This document shows, piece after piece, positions 43,560-52,084 of a stretch of DNA of 64,000 bases. Positions within the stretch are counted from its first letter, which is position 1, and every line of letters starts with the position of its first letter. The stretch is from Bradyrhizobium iriomotense (lineage in GTDB: Bacteria > Pseudomonadota > Alphaproteobacteria > Rhizobiales > Xanthobacteraceae). The notes under the pieces are model-generated. The model had not been told where the DNA came from. It saw only the letters and a list, made by a program, of their open reading frames with translations, and made no database searches. The stretch is taken from positions 62,001 to 126,000 of the forward strand of contig NZ_BSOW01000018.1 in assembly GCF_030160715.1 (NCBI RefSeq). Reading direction: 5' to 3'. Position numbers and translations under genes: made by a program.

Positions 43560-44627
43560 TCAAGCCACCTGGCCGCGCCTCTCGACGCTGTATTCCGGAT
43601 CGGCCTCGCAGATCACGCGGTTGCGGCCGCTGCGCTTGGCGGCGTAGAGACAGGCGTCTGCACGCTCGATCAGGGAGTCCGTGTCGTCGGTCGGCTTCAG
43701 CATGGAGACGCCGACCGAGATCGTGACGCGGCCCAGGATCTCGCCGGTCGATTTCTTCTTCAGTTCCTTCGCCATCACCGCGCGGCGGATGTGGTCGGCG
43801 ACCGTGAGCGCCTGGCGCAGCGCGGTGTTGGGCAGCACCACCGCGAACTCCTCGCCACCGTAGCGCGCGGTGATGTCCTGGCCCTTGATGGTCTGCTTCA
43901 GCGACAGGCCGACGAGCCGCAGCACCTGGTCGCCGGTGAGGTGGCCGTAGGAATCGTTGAACGACTTGAAGTGGTCGATGTCGAACAGCAGCAGCGACAG
44001 CGGCTCGCCGCTTGCGAGCGCGTTCTGCACGGCCATGCCGATCATGCGGTCGAAATATTTGCGGTTGCCGAGGCCGGTGAGGGGATCGGTGAGGCTCTCG
44101 GCGCGAATCGCCTCGAGGCTCTGCTGGAGATTGCTGATCTCGTTCGTGGACAAGGTCAGCCGGTCCTCCAGCGCCTTGTTGGTCTCGCGCATGTCGCGCG
44201 TCGCACGGAGCAGCGTCTCCACGATCGCCTTGATCTGGTCGCGGTTCTCGGCCGTCGACAGCCTTTCGGTGGCGGCCGACAGGCTCGCGTCATAGGAGGC
44301 GGACATGCTGAGCGCTTCGGTCAGCACCTTCATCACGTCGTCGATCTCGCCGATGACGCGCGCGCCGACCTTGTCGATGCGGTCGGTGGTCTTGATGTGG
44401 GAGAGGTAGGTCTCGTAAATCTGTTCGAGATCGGCTTCGGTCAGCTTGCCGTTGCGTGCCAGCGTCTCGTTGATGATCTTGTTCAGCGGGGCGTTGTAGC
44501 CGGTGGCGTAGACGTACCAGATCTCGTAGTTGCGGGGAATTGCGGTCTGCCTCAGCGATCGGATCTGACCGAGAGCCACCTCGGCGAACGCCATCGTGCG
44601 TTCGTGTTCGTCGAGTACCTTGACCAC
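43560..44627 (-). CDS. diguanylate cyclase, GGDEF domain
   Basis: A 355-residue cytosolic protein making cyclic di-GMP from two GTP. Residues 1-175 are helical, with coiled-coil-like EISNLQQSLEAIRAE just before the catalytic domain. The GGDEF domain starts DPLTGLGNRKYFDRMI and has an intact active site, ARYGGEEF. The product-inhibition I-site Arg-x-x-Asp is replaced by KGQD, so feedback control may be weak. The GTG start at 44627 has GGGGA seven bases upstream. The N-terminal domain is an unassigned sensor. Confidence 0.93.
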   Translation of the reverse strand: MVKVLDEHERTMAFAEVALGQIRSLRQTAIPRNYEIWYVYATGYNAPLNKIINETLARNGKLTEADLEQIYETYLSHIKTTDRIDKVGARVIGEIDDVMKVLTEALSMSASYDASLSAATERLSTAENRDQIKAIVETLLRATRDMRETNKALEDRLTLSTNEISNLQQSLEAIRAESLTDPLTGLGNRKYFDRMIGMAVQNALASGEPLSLLLFDIDHFKSFNDSYGHLTGDQVLRLVGLSLKQTIKGQDITARYGGEEFAVVLPNTALRQALTVADHIRRAVMAKELKKKSTGEILGRVTISVGVSMLKPTDDTDSLIERADACLYAAKRSGRNRVICEADPEYSVERRGQVA

Positions 44628-44706
44628 AGAACATCCCCAAAGCAGCCGGTGCGCCGCCGACTACAGCAATGCTTAAATTATGGCGTGAAGCTAAAGGACG
44701 ATTCTG

Positions 44707-44727
44707 AACGGCCGGTAAACGGCCGTT
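44707..44727. promoter_or_regulatory. inverted repeat upstream of the diguanylate cyclase gene
   Basis: AACGGCCG-GTAAA-CGGCCGTT has perfect 8-bp arms and sits 80 bases before the GTG start. Without a T-tract on the minus strand it is a weaker terminator candidate for the helicase gene than an operator or leader hairpin for the cyclase. Confidence 0.35.
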
Positions 44728-44850
44728 CCCAGAGCAAGATCCGAATCCAAAGGGCCGTTCGCGCAAAGCGTGCAGCGGTTTTCCGTCGCGACAAACGCGT
44801 AACGCCTTTGTGCGAAGATCATCCTCAAATGACCTGAAGCGCAGCGCGCC

Positions 44851-46359
44851 TCAGGCGCCGGCGGGGGAGCGGACGGGTCGCAACAGGAACGCCGGAAGAT
44901 GCGAATGATCGCCGGGCTCGCTGTCGGCCTCGCGTTGCGGACGGCGCGGCTCGGGCCGGCCGATCGAAGGCACATGCGACGTATTGGCCTGCTGGCGCGA
45001 GCCGTGACGAGGCTCGGCGGCGTGCCTTGCTTCGCGCGCAGGCTTCGGCTCGCGTGAAGGCTTTGGCTCGCGTGCGGGCCTGGCTTCCGCTGCTGGCCTT
45101 GCGTCCGAGGCGTGTCGCGAGTCACCACGCTGCTCATGACCGCGGCGCGACTTAGCGCGCCCGCCGCGGGACCGCTCCCGGCCACGCGGCTCGCGCGAAC
45201 GCTCGCCTGGCTCGGCGGACTCGCTGTGGACCTCGAACTCGCCTTCGGCGCGCGGAATGTTCTGGCCGATCAGCTTTTCGATCGCGGCCATCGACTTCTG
45301 GTCGAGCGGCGTCACGATCGAGATCGCGGTACCGGTGCGGCCGGCGCGCCCCGTACGGCCGATGCGGTGAACGTAATCGTCGGGATGATGGGGGACGTCG
45401 AAATTGAAGACGTGGCTGACCTCGGGGATATCGAGGCCGCGGGCGGCGACGTCGGAGGCGACCAGCAGCGGCAGCTCGCCTTTGCGGAACTGATCCAGCG
45501 CCGCCATGCGGGCCGGTTGGTCCATGTCGCCGTGCAACGCACCGACGCTGAAGCCGTGCTTCTGGAGCGATTTGTGAACGATCGCGACCTCGCGCTTGCG
45601 ATTGCAGAAGATGATCGCGTTCTTGAGATCCTTGGCCTCGCGCAACAGGCGGCGAAGCAGCTCGCGCTTCTCATGCGCCTCGCGTCCGGCGGGGACCTGG
45701 GACTGCGTGACGGTAACGGCGGTGGTGGCGGGCTTGGACACCTCGACCTTCTGCGGATTGTGCAAGAAGGCCTCGGTGATGCGCCGGATCTCCGGCGGCA
45801 TCGTCGCGGTGAAGAACAGCGTCTGCCGCGTGAAGGGGACGAGCTTGCAGATGCGCTCGATGTCGGGAATGAAGCCCATGTCCAGCATGCGGTCGGCTTC
45901 GTCGATGACGAGCAGCTCGACGCCGGTAAGCAGGAGACCGCCGCGCTCGGTATGGTCGAGCAATCGGCCGGGGGTCGCGATCAGCACGTCGACGCCGCGC
46001 ATCAGCTTGGCATCCTGGTCGCCGAAGGAGACGCCGCCGATCAGGAGCGCTACGTTGAGCTTCTGCCCGGCGCCGTAGCGGTCGAAGTTCTCCTTGACCT
46101 GGGCTGCGAGCTCTCGGGTCGGCTCGAGGATCAGGGTGCGCGGCATGCGTGCCCGGGCGCGACCCTTTTCGAGGATGGTGAGCATCGGCAGCACGAAGGC
46201 CGCGGTCTTGCCGGTGCCGGTCTGGGCGATGCCGAGCACGTCCTTGCGTGCGAGGACGTGGGGGATCGCCTGTTCCTGAATGGGGGTGGGGTTGGTGTAA
46301 CCGGTGGCCGCCACTGCGGCGAGGACTTTTTCGGATAGTCCGAGATTTGAAAAGGACAT
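44851..46359 (-). CDS. rhlE: DEAD-box ATP-dependent RNA helicase
   Basis: A 502-residue RNA helicase with all core motifs: Q motif NPTPIQEQAIP, motif I AQTGTGKT, PTRELA, motif II VIDEAD, motif III SAT-type FFTATMPPE, and HRIGRTGRAGRTG. After about residue 385 comes a 115-residue Arg/Pro/Glu-rich tail with repeated REPKPSREPKPAREARH units, likely an RNA-binding disordered extension as in RhlE proteins. ATG 46359 has GAGG five bases upstream. A promoter about 155 bases away gives a long leader, which suggests post-transcriptional control. Confidence 0.95.
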   Translation of the reverse strand: MSFSNLGLSEKVLAAVAATGYTNPTPIQEQAIPHVLARKDVLGIAQTGTGKTAAFVLPMLTILEKGRARARMPRTLILEPTRELAAQVKENFDRYGAGQKLNVALLIGGVSFGDQDAKLMRGVDVLIATPGRLLDHTERGGLLLTGVELLVIDEADRMLDMGFIPDIERICKLVPFTRQTLFFTATMPPEIRRITEAFLHNPQKVEVSKPATTAVTVTQSQVPAGREAHEKRELLRRLLREAKDLKNAIIFCNRKREVAIVHKSLQKHGFSVGALHGDMDQPARMAALDQFRKGELPLLVASDVAARGLDIPEVSHVFNFDVPHHPDDYVHRIGRTGRAGRTGTAISIVTPLDQKSMAAIEKLIGQNIPRAEGEFEVHSESAEPGERSREPRGRERSRGGRAKSRRGHEQRGDSRHASDARPAAEARPAREPKPSREPKPAREARHAAEPRHGSRQQANTSHVPSIGRPEPRRPQREADSEPGDHSHLPAFLLRPVRSPAGA

Positions 46360-46520
46360 TGAGCCTCTAGTCGAAACCGCCGTTCGGAATCGAGGGTAAT
46401 TAAGGCTGTCGCGTTCCACCCCGAAACGGCGCGCTCTCAGAGAAGCTGGGGGTGCTGACTTACGCGAACAAAGCGCCAAGCTCAGGAATCGCGTTTCGAT
46501 ACCGAGCCGCGTCGCCCCGG

Positions 46521-46548
46521 AACATAGGGGGGAATCGACCAAAGTCAA
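46521..46548 (-). promoter_or_regulatory. candidate promoter of the DEAD-box helicase gene
   Basis: On the minus strand TTGACT (46543-46548) and TATGTT (46521-46526) are 16 bases apart, close to the vegetative consensus. Transcription would start near 46514, leaving about 155 bases of untranslated leader. Confidence 0.5.
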
Positions 46549-46639
46549 TGCAGCAGGCGCGGGAAGGCTCTTAAAAACCTAGCGTTTTTGCTCAAATTGC
46601 GGGCTTGGCTCGGGTTTTTCTTCCCCCGGCCGTCCGGGG

Positions 46640-47620
46640 TCAGCCTCCGGTAACCTTGTCCGCCGCAGCTTCCTGGGCCCGGAAATCGCCCGGCGGCAGC
46701 CCGTAGGCTGCGTTGAAGACCCGGTAATAGGTCGCAAGGCTTTCGAAGCCGCAGGCGGTGGCGACGTCGGCAATCAGCCGCTCCGGCGCCTCGCGCAAGA
46801 GGCGGCGGCTTTGCGCCAGGCGTTGCTCGGTCACGGTCTGGGAGAAGCTCTTCTCCGCCATTTCGAACAGCATGTGGAGGTGACGCAGGGACACGCCGAG
46901 CCAGTCGGCGACCATCGCCGGGGACAATCGGGGATCGTTCAAATGGCGGGCGATCAGGCGGCGCGCCAGCGAGAGGCGGCCAACCCGCAGCGCGTATTGT
47001 CCGCGGCGGCCCCCGGGCCTGACGATGCCGCGCTCGATCAAGGCGAGACAGGCCAGCGCCTCCACCAGCGGCTTGGCGTGTGCAGCCCCGTGCTCGCCGG
47101 CCAGTTCGCCGAGCTCGGCAAAGGCGGCATCCAGCAGAGGGGCCAGCGCGGGGTCGTCGAACGGCTTCGCCGTGAGGTCGCGAACACGCCTGTCCTGCCC
47201 GGGGATGCCGGCCACGGGGATCTTCAGGATCCTCAGGTGGAACCCGGCAGCGCCGAGCGGTACAGTGCGGTAGGGCAGGTCGGTATGGCTGGTGGCAAAC
47301 CTGCCATTTTCGATCGCAAAGTCGTCGTTGCTGCGCATGCCGCCGAACCAGCCGCCGCCGCCGAGTTGCTGGTAGACGCAGATGCTGTCACTGGCCGCGT
47401 CCGCAATGTCGGCCTTGCTGCGCTCGACCTGGTAGGGCGAGGCCTTGAGCTCGACGAGGCCGGCGCCGCCGACCCGCCGGAGCGAGAACTCGCCGGAGAA
47501 ATCCGCGCGATGCTCCCGCGCGAGTTCCGCGGTGACGCCGAACAGCCCCTTGGCGCGCACCTCTCGCCAATAGTCGAAGCGGTCCTGCGGCTCGACCTCG
47601 TCGGTGCACCAGCGATACAC
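46640..47620 (-). CDS. AraC-family transcriptional regulator
   Basis: A 326-residue regulator with an N-terminal AraC-binding-like domain (DRFDYWREVRAKGLFGVTAEL) and a C-terminal pair of helix-turn-helix motifs (LSPAMVADWLGVSLRHLHMLFE and IADVATACGFESLATYYRVFNAAYG, shown over residues about 230-310). The GTG start at 47620 follows AAGGA by six bases. It is divergent from the caspase-like gene, 197 bases apart, which it may regulate. No effector can be named. Confidence 0.92.
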   Translation of the reverse strand: MYRWCTDEVEPQDRFDYWREVRAKGLFGVTAELAREHRADFSGEFSLRRVGGAGLVELKASPYQVERSKADIADAASDSICVYQQLGGGGWFGGMRSNDDFAIENGRFATSHTDLPYRTVPLGAAGFHLRILKIPVAGIPGQDRRVRDLTAKPFDDPALAPLLDAAFAELGELAGEHGAAHAKPLVEALACLALIERGIVRPGGRRGQYALRVGRLSLARRLIARHLNDPRLSPAMVADWLGVSLRHLHMLFEMAEKSFSQTVTEQRLAQSRRLLREAPERLIADVATACGFESLATYYRVFNAAYGLPPGDFRAQEAAADKVTGG

Positions 47621-47817
47621 GGAAGATCCTTGGGTAGACAGGCACTAGAAGTTAAGAAGAAGCAGATTCCGGTGTTGCCTGCCATAGGACAGATGGCTCA
47701 TCGGCCATTCCGTGGCAGCGTTCCTGGGCCTGTTGAACCCCTGCCATGGCTCAGCCGACTATGACATCAGCGGCCGCAGGAGTTCCAGGCAACCTTCCTG
47801 CAAACGGGGGATTTTCG

Positions 47818-49341
47818 ATGACGCGCAGGCTTCTCTCGGTTTTGGCGGCCCTTTGCATCGCCGCCAGTCTGACGGCGCTCACGGTGCCCGCACATGCCGA
47901 AAAGCGCGTCGCGCTCGTGGTCGGCAACAACGACTACCGGAATGTTCCAAAACTGCTCAAGGCCGTCAACGACGCCCGCACCATGGGCGATACGCTCAAG
48001 CAGCTCGGCTTCTCCGTGATGGTGGCCGAGAACCAGAATCGCCAGCAGTTCACCGAGACGCTGCTCGCCTTCGACAGGGCGATCGAGCCCGGCGACACCG
48101 CGTTCTTCTTCTATGCCGGCCACGGTTTCGAGATCGCGGGCCAGAACTATCTGCTGCCGACCGACGTGCCGGCGGCGACCGAAGGCCAGGAAGAGCTGGT
48201 GCGCGATTCCTCCATCCTTGCCGACCGCATCATCGAGCGCCTCCAGAACAAGAAGGCCCGCACCTCGATCCTGGTGTTCGACGCCTGCCGCAACAATCCG
48301 TTCGAACGGAGCGGCACGCGCGCGGTTGCCGGCGGCGGCGGGCTCGCCCCGATGACGCAATTGCCGGAGGGCGTGTTCTCGGTGTTCTCCGCCGGCCCGC
48401 GCCAGACCGCGCTCGATCGTCTGTCGAATGATGACGCCAATCCCAATTCGGTGTTCACGCGAACCTTCTCCAAGGAGCTCCTCCAGCCCGGCATGAACCT
48501 CGTGCAGGTCGCGCAGCACACGCGACGGGCGGTCAGCGAAATGGCCGACACCGTCAAGCACAAGCAGGTGCCGGTCTATTTCGACCAGATGGTCGACGAC
48601 GTCTTCCTGAGCGGCGCGGCCAAGGCTGCGGCCGATGCCGCGGCGCGGCCGGCCGATCCGCCCCCTCAGAAGGTCGCGGCGCTGCCGCCGGTCTCGGTGC
48701 CGCGCGTGCCGAAGGAGGACGCCACCAACGCGCCGATCGCGAGCTTCTCGCGCCACAACAGCGGCTGGAGCGTGACGTTCTCCTTCGCTGATCCCACCCT
48801 CGGCATCTCCTGGCGAATGGCGGGCAACGGCGACTTCCGCGAGACAGGCTTCATCGACACGCTCGACCCGCGCACCCGCAAGCGGCTGCCGAACCCGTCG
48901 ATCGAGCTGCCGCCGGATGCGCAGGCCGGCACCATCGAGGTCCGCTACGTCGATGCCTCCGGCGACATGCAGGGCCCGTTCCCGATCAAGTTCGATCCCG
49001 AGCCCGCACTGCTCCGCGACCAGCGCAAGATCCTCGACATGACCGCGACGAGCTGGCTGTCGTTCCGCGAGTTCAACGGGCTACTGGTCTATTACACGCA
49101 CCTCGTGTCCTACCGCTGCGCCATCCGCGAGGTGCGCATCGGCATCGACACTGCAGTCCCCAACCAGGTCCTGAAGATGCCTCCTTGCGACATGCGCGAT
49201 CCGACCGCGATCTCCGCCGGCATGCCGCTCTACATGAAGCTCGCGCCGTCAACGCAGGTCGTGTCGGTGGAACTGACCTATCGCGACGGCAGCGTGTCGG
49301 AGATCAAGAGTTTTCGCTCGGCGAACCGCAGTAATAATTGA
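47818..49341 (+). CDS. secreted caspase-like (C14) protease
   Basis: A 507-residue orthocaspase. A Sec signal peptide (MTRRLLSVLAALCIAASLTA, cleaved after AHA at residue 27) directs it to the periplasm or outside. The p20-like domain follows at once, with KRVALVVGNNDYRN, the catalytic His102 in FYAGHGFEI and Cys157 in LVFDACRNNPF. An extended region with Pro-rich linker (about 285-310) and a beta-rich C-terminal domain of unknown type complete it. Caspase-like enzymes cleave after Arg, Lys or Asp; the target is unknown. ATG 47818 follows GGGGG by eight bases. Confidence 0.92.
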   Translation: MTRRLLSVLAALCIAASLTALTVPAHAEKRVALVVGNNDYRNVPKLLKAVNDARTMGDTLKQLGFSVMVAENQNRQQFTETLLAFDRAIEPGDTAFFFYAGHGFEIAGQNYLLPTDVPAATEGQEELVRDSSILADRIIERLQNKKARTSILVFDACRNNPFERSGTRAVAGGGGLAPMTQLPEGVFSVFSAGPRQTALDRLSNDDANPNSVFTRTFSKELLQPGMNLVQVAQHTRRAVSEMADTVKHKQVPVYFDQMVDDVFLSGAAKAAADAAARPADPPPQKVAALPPVSVPRVPKEDATNAPIASFSRHNSGWSVTFSFADPTLGISWRMAGNGDFRETGFIDTLDPRTRKRLPNPSIELPPDAQAGTIEVRYVDASGDMQGPFPIKFDPEPALLRDQRKILDMTATSWLSFREFNGLLVYYTHLVSYRCAIREVRIGIDTAVPNQVLKMPPCDMRDPTAISAGMPLYMKLAPSTQVVSVELTYRDGSVSEIKSFRSANRSNN

Positions 49342-49392
49342 GTTTGGTGCTCGATGATCGGCTGAGACTTCGCATTGCAGCCTCATACTCAG

Positions 49393-49497
49393 TCGTCATC
49401 GCCCGGCTCGACCGGGCGATCCAGTACGCCGCGGCGGTTGTCGTAACCTCCACGCCTCTGGAATACTGGATGCCCCGCTTTCGCGGGGCATGACGGT
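49393..49497. repeat. composite palindromic intergenic element, copy A
   Basis: It contains a hairpin (GTCATCGCCCGG-CTCGA-CCGGGCGAT), then AGTACGCCG, then CTCTGGAATACTGGAT and a second hairpin (GCCCCGC-TTTC-GCGGGGC) ending in ATGAC. The same plan recurs at 63132-63235. It fills much of the gap after the caspase gene. Confidence 0.75.
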
Positions 49498-49583
49498 CGA
49501 GTTCGCACCAATTCGATTATGCCACGGACATAGGCTGGCGCTACAATCCTCGTTGCGGATCGACGTGCAGTGAGAGCCGGGTC

Positions 49584-50840
49584 ATGGACACAGCCACATC
49601 GGATCAACACGCAGCGCGCTCCATGAAAGTCCGCTGCTGCATCGTCGGCGGCGGGCCGGCCGGGATGATGCTCGGTTATCTCCTGGGGCGCGCCGGCATC
49701 GATGTCGTGGTGCTGGAGAAGCACGCGGACTTCTTCCGCGATTTTCGCGGCGACACCGTGCATCCCTCGACGCTCCAGGTTATGGACGAACTCGGCCTGA
49801 TCGACGGCTTTTTAAAGCTGCCGCATCAGCGCTTGCAGACGCTGGATGGCATGTTCGGCGGCGCGCCGGTGCGCGTTGCTGATCTCCGCCGGCTCGACAC
49901 CAAATACCCCTTCATCGCCTTCATGCCGCAATGGGATTTCTTGAATTTCCTGCGTGAGAGCGGCCAGCGCTTTCCCTCGCTCAGGGTGATGATGAGCACG
50001 GAGGCAACCGACCTGATCCGACGCGGCGAGACGATCGCCGGCGTGCGCGCGACGACGCCGGAGGGGCCGATCGACATCGGGGCGGATCTGACCGTCGCCT
50101 GCGACGGCCGTCATTCGACGGTGCGCCAGCGCGCGGGCCTTGCGGTCGAGGAGATCGGCGCGCCGATGGACGTGTTGTGGTTTCGCGCCGGACGGCGGCC
50201 GAACGAGACCGAGAACGTGTTCGCACGCGTCGAGCCCGGCAAGATGATGGTCACCTTCGATCGCGGCGAGTACTGGCAATGCGCCTATGTCATCGCCAAG
50301 GGACAATATGAGGCGGTGAAGGCGAGGGGGCTGCAGGCGCTGCTGGACGACGTCGTCCGTATGGCGCCGATCCTGTCATCCGGCATCTCCGACGTGAAGA
50401 GCTGGGACGACGTCAAGCTGCTCACCGTCGCGATCAACCGCATGATGCGCTGGACGCAGCCGGGCCTGCTCTGCATCGGGGATGCCGCGCATGCGATGTC
50501 GCCGGTCGGCGGCGTCGGCGTCAATCTCGCGGTCCAGGATGCGGTCGCGACCGCCAATCTGCTCGCCGAGAAGATCCGGAACGGCTGTCCGTCCGAGGAA
50601 GAGCTCGATAGCGTGCGTCGCCGGCGCGAGTTTCCGGTGAAGATGACGCAGCGGATGCAGATCGTCGTGCAGAACAACATCATCAGCGGTGCGCTCAGAC
50701 CCGGCAATCAGCCCATGAAGGCTCCGCTGATCGTGCGCCTGGTCACGGCACTGCCGTGGCTCCAGAAAATTCCCGCGCGCTTCATCGCGATCGGTGTACG
50801 GCCCGAGCACGTGCATTCGCCAGTCGCTCGCGCATCGTGA
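49584..50840 (+). CDS. FAD-dependent monooxygenase (UbiH/PHBH-like)
   Basis: A 418-residue flavoprotein hydroxylase. The N-terminal FAD motif is CCIVGGGPAGMMLGYLLGRAG with VVVLEKH at the end of the second strand. The DG motif is VACDGRHSTVR and the GD motif is LCIGDAAHAMSPVGGVGVNLA, so both FAD and NAD(P)H handling parts are complete. Such enzymes hydroxylate aromatic or quinone substrates with O2; the substrate is unknown. An internal ATG at 49623 is an alternative start. No co-transcribed pathway genes are apparent. Confidence 0.92.
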   Translation: MDTATSDQHAARSMKVRCCIVGGGPAGMMLGYLLGRAGIDVVVLEKHADFFRDFRGDTVHPSTLQVMDELGLIDGFLKLPHQRLQTLDGMFGGAPVRVADLRRLDTKYPFIAFMPQWDFLNFLRESGQRFPSLRVMMSTEATDLIRRGETIAGVRATTPEGPIDIGADLTVACDGRHSTVRQRAGLAVEEIGAPMDVLWFRAGRRPNETENVFARVEPGKMMVTFDRGEYWQCAYVIAKGQYEAVKARGLQALLDDVVRMAPILSSGISDVKSWDDVKLLTVAINRMMRWTQPGLLCIGDAAHAMSPVGGVGVNLAVQDAVATANLLAEKIRNGCPSEEELDSVRRRREFPVKMTQRMQIVVQNNIISGALRPGNQPMKAPLIVRLVTALPWLQKIPARFIAIGVRPEHVHSPVARAS

Positions 50841-50903
50841 TCGCGCTGCTTCGATGTGCAACGGTTCGGTAGGGATAATGGCGCGTTAAGTCGCATCATG
50901 CGC

Positions 50904-50922
50904 GTTGCGCGTGTGCAACAGC
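50904..50922 (+). promoter_or_regulatory. GTTGC-N6-GCAACAGC motif upstream of the first barrel gene
   Basis: GTTGC (50904-50908) and GCAACAGC (50915-50922) form a dyad 115 bases before the ATG. A similar GTTG...GCAACAGC dyad occurs upstream of two minus-strand barrel genes in this window. It is a possible shared operator. Confidence 0.35.
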
Positions 50923-51036
50923 ACAATCGGATTCGAGGCGCGCGAAAGCCAATCGCGCTGCTTAACTTCGTTGATTCCAATTTTAGTAAGAACTGTCTGT
51001 GAGCGTGCGCCCCATCCGAGGAAAAGGGGTTGTACC

Positions 51037-51810
51037 ATGCGTTCCAAGTTGATTGCCGCCTTCACCTGCACCAGCGCGCTCGTCGCAGCAGGTCACGTTT
51101 CCGCCGCCGATCTCGCCGCGCGGCCCTACACGAAGGCTCCGGCCTATATCGAGCCGCTCTTCAACTGGACGGGGTTCTATGTCGGCGGGCACATCGGTGG
51201 CGCCTGGACCAATCAGCAGTTCATCAACAGCGCGAACACCACTGTGTTCGGCGACCTCGCGCCGGGCGAGGGCTATCGCCAGCGCGGCTCGGGCCTGATC
51301 GGCGGCGCGCAGATCGGCTACAACTGGCAGGCCAGCAACTACGTGTTCGGCCTCGAAGGCACGATCGCCGGGCTCGACAACCACGGCACCGTCGTGAACA
51401 CGGCGTTCGGCGCCGGTGACGACGTGTTCAGCTGGCGCACCAACGTGCTGGCAACGATCGTCGGTCGTGCCGGCTACGCCGTGCAGAACAACCTGTTCTA
51501 CATCAAGGGCGGCTATGCCGGCGCGAACAATCGCCTGTCCGTGTCCGACGCCGTTGCGCCGTTCACCGGCTCGGGTGGCCAGACCCACTGGGCCAGCGGC
51601 TGGACCGTCGGCGCCGGCTGGGAGTACGGCATCACCCGCAACTGGATCGTCGGTGTCGAGTACAACTACGCCGCCTTCACGAGCCAGACCTATCAGCTCG
51701 CCGGCACGGCCGCGGGAACTTACACCTTCGACGCCAAGCCGCGCGACATTCAGTGGGCGGTGGTGCGCGCAAGCTACAAGTTCGACGCGCCGGTCATCGC
51801 GCGCTACTGA
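51037..51810 (+). CDS. outer-membrane beta-barrel protein (Omp25/31-like), 1
   Basis: A 257-residue porin-like barrel. The signal peptide ends at VSAADLAARPYTKAP, the typical mature start of this family. NWTGFYVGGHIGGAWTN and GGAQIGYNWQASNYVFGLEG are the conserved first strands. Alternating hydrophobic strands run to the C-terminal Tyr of VIARY, which acts as the barrel-assembly signal. AGGGG lies eight bases before ATG 51037. A terminator follows. Function is probably structural or porin-like. Confidence 0.92.
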   Translation: MRSKLIAAFTCTSALVAAGHVSAADLAARPYTKAPAYIEPLFNWTGFYVGGHIGGAWTNQQFINSANTTVFGDLAPGEGYRQRGSGLIGGAQIGYNWQASNYVFGLEGTIAGLDNHGTVVNTAFGAGDDVFSWRTNVLATIVGRAGYAVQNNLFYIKGGYAGANNRLSVSDAVAPFTGSGGQTHWASGWTVGAGWEYGITRNWIVGVEYNYAAFTSQTYQLAGTAAGTYTFDAKPRDIQWAVVRASYKFDAPVIARY

Positions 51811-51836
51811 GACTCAGTCTCTCCAGACGAAACGCG

Positions 51837-51864
51837 AAGCCCCGGCGTCAGCCTGGGCTTTTTT
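51837..51864 (+). terminator. rho-independent terminator of barrel gene 1
   Basis: AAGCCC and GGGCTT flank a 12-base loop and are followed by a run of six T, 27 bases after the stop codon. Confidence 0.75.
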
Positions 51865-52084
51865 CGTGGGGCAAGGACGCAATGTGCGTCTGTGATGTTG
51901 ACCTATGCATCACATTTTACCGCTGTTTCATTTCCAAATGTTGCCGGCCTGCAACGTCGTCGGGAAAAGCGGAACAGGATGAGCCTGTGTTCCGGGTTCC
52001 AACTCGTTTGCGCATGTCCCGCAGGGTATCTTTTTCGCGGAATTGGAACTGTTCTTTCATCAAGTATTTTGCACGGGGATTAAT

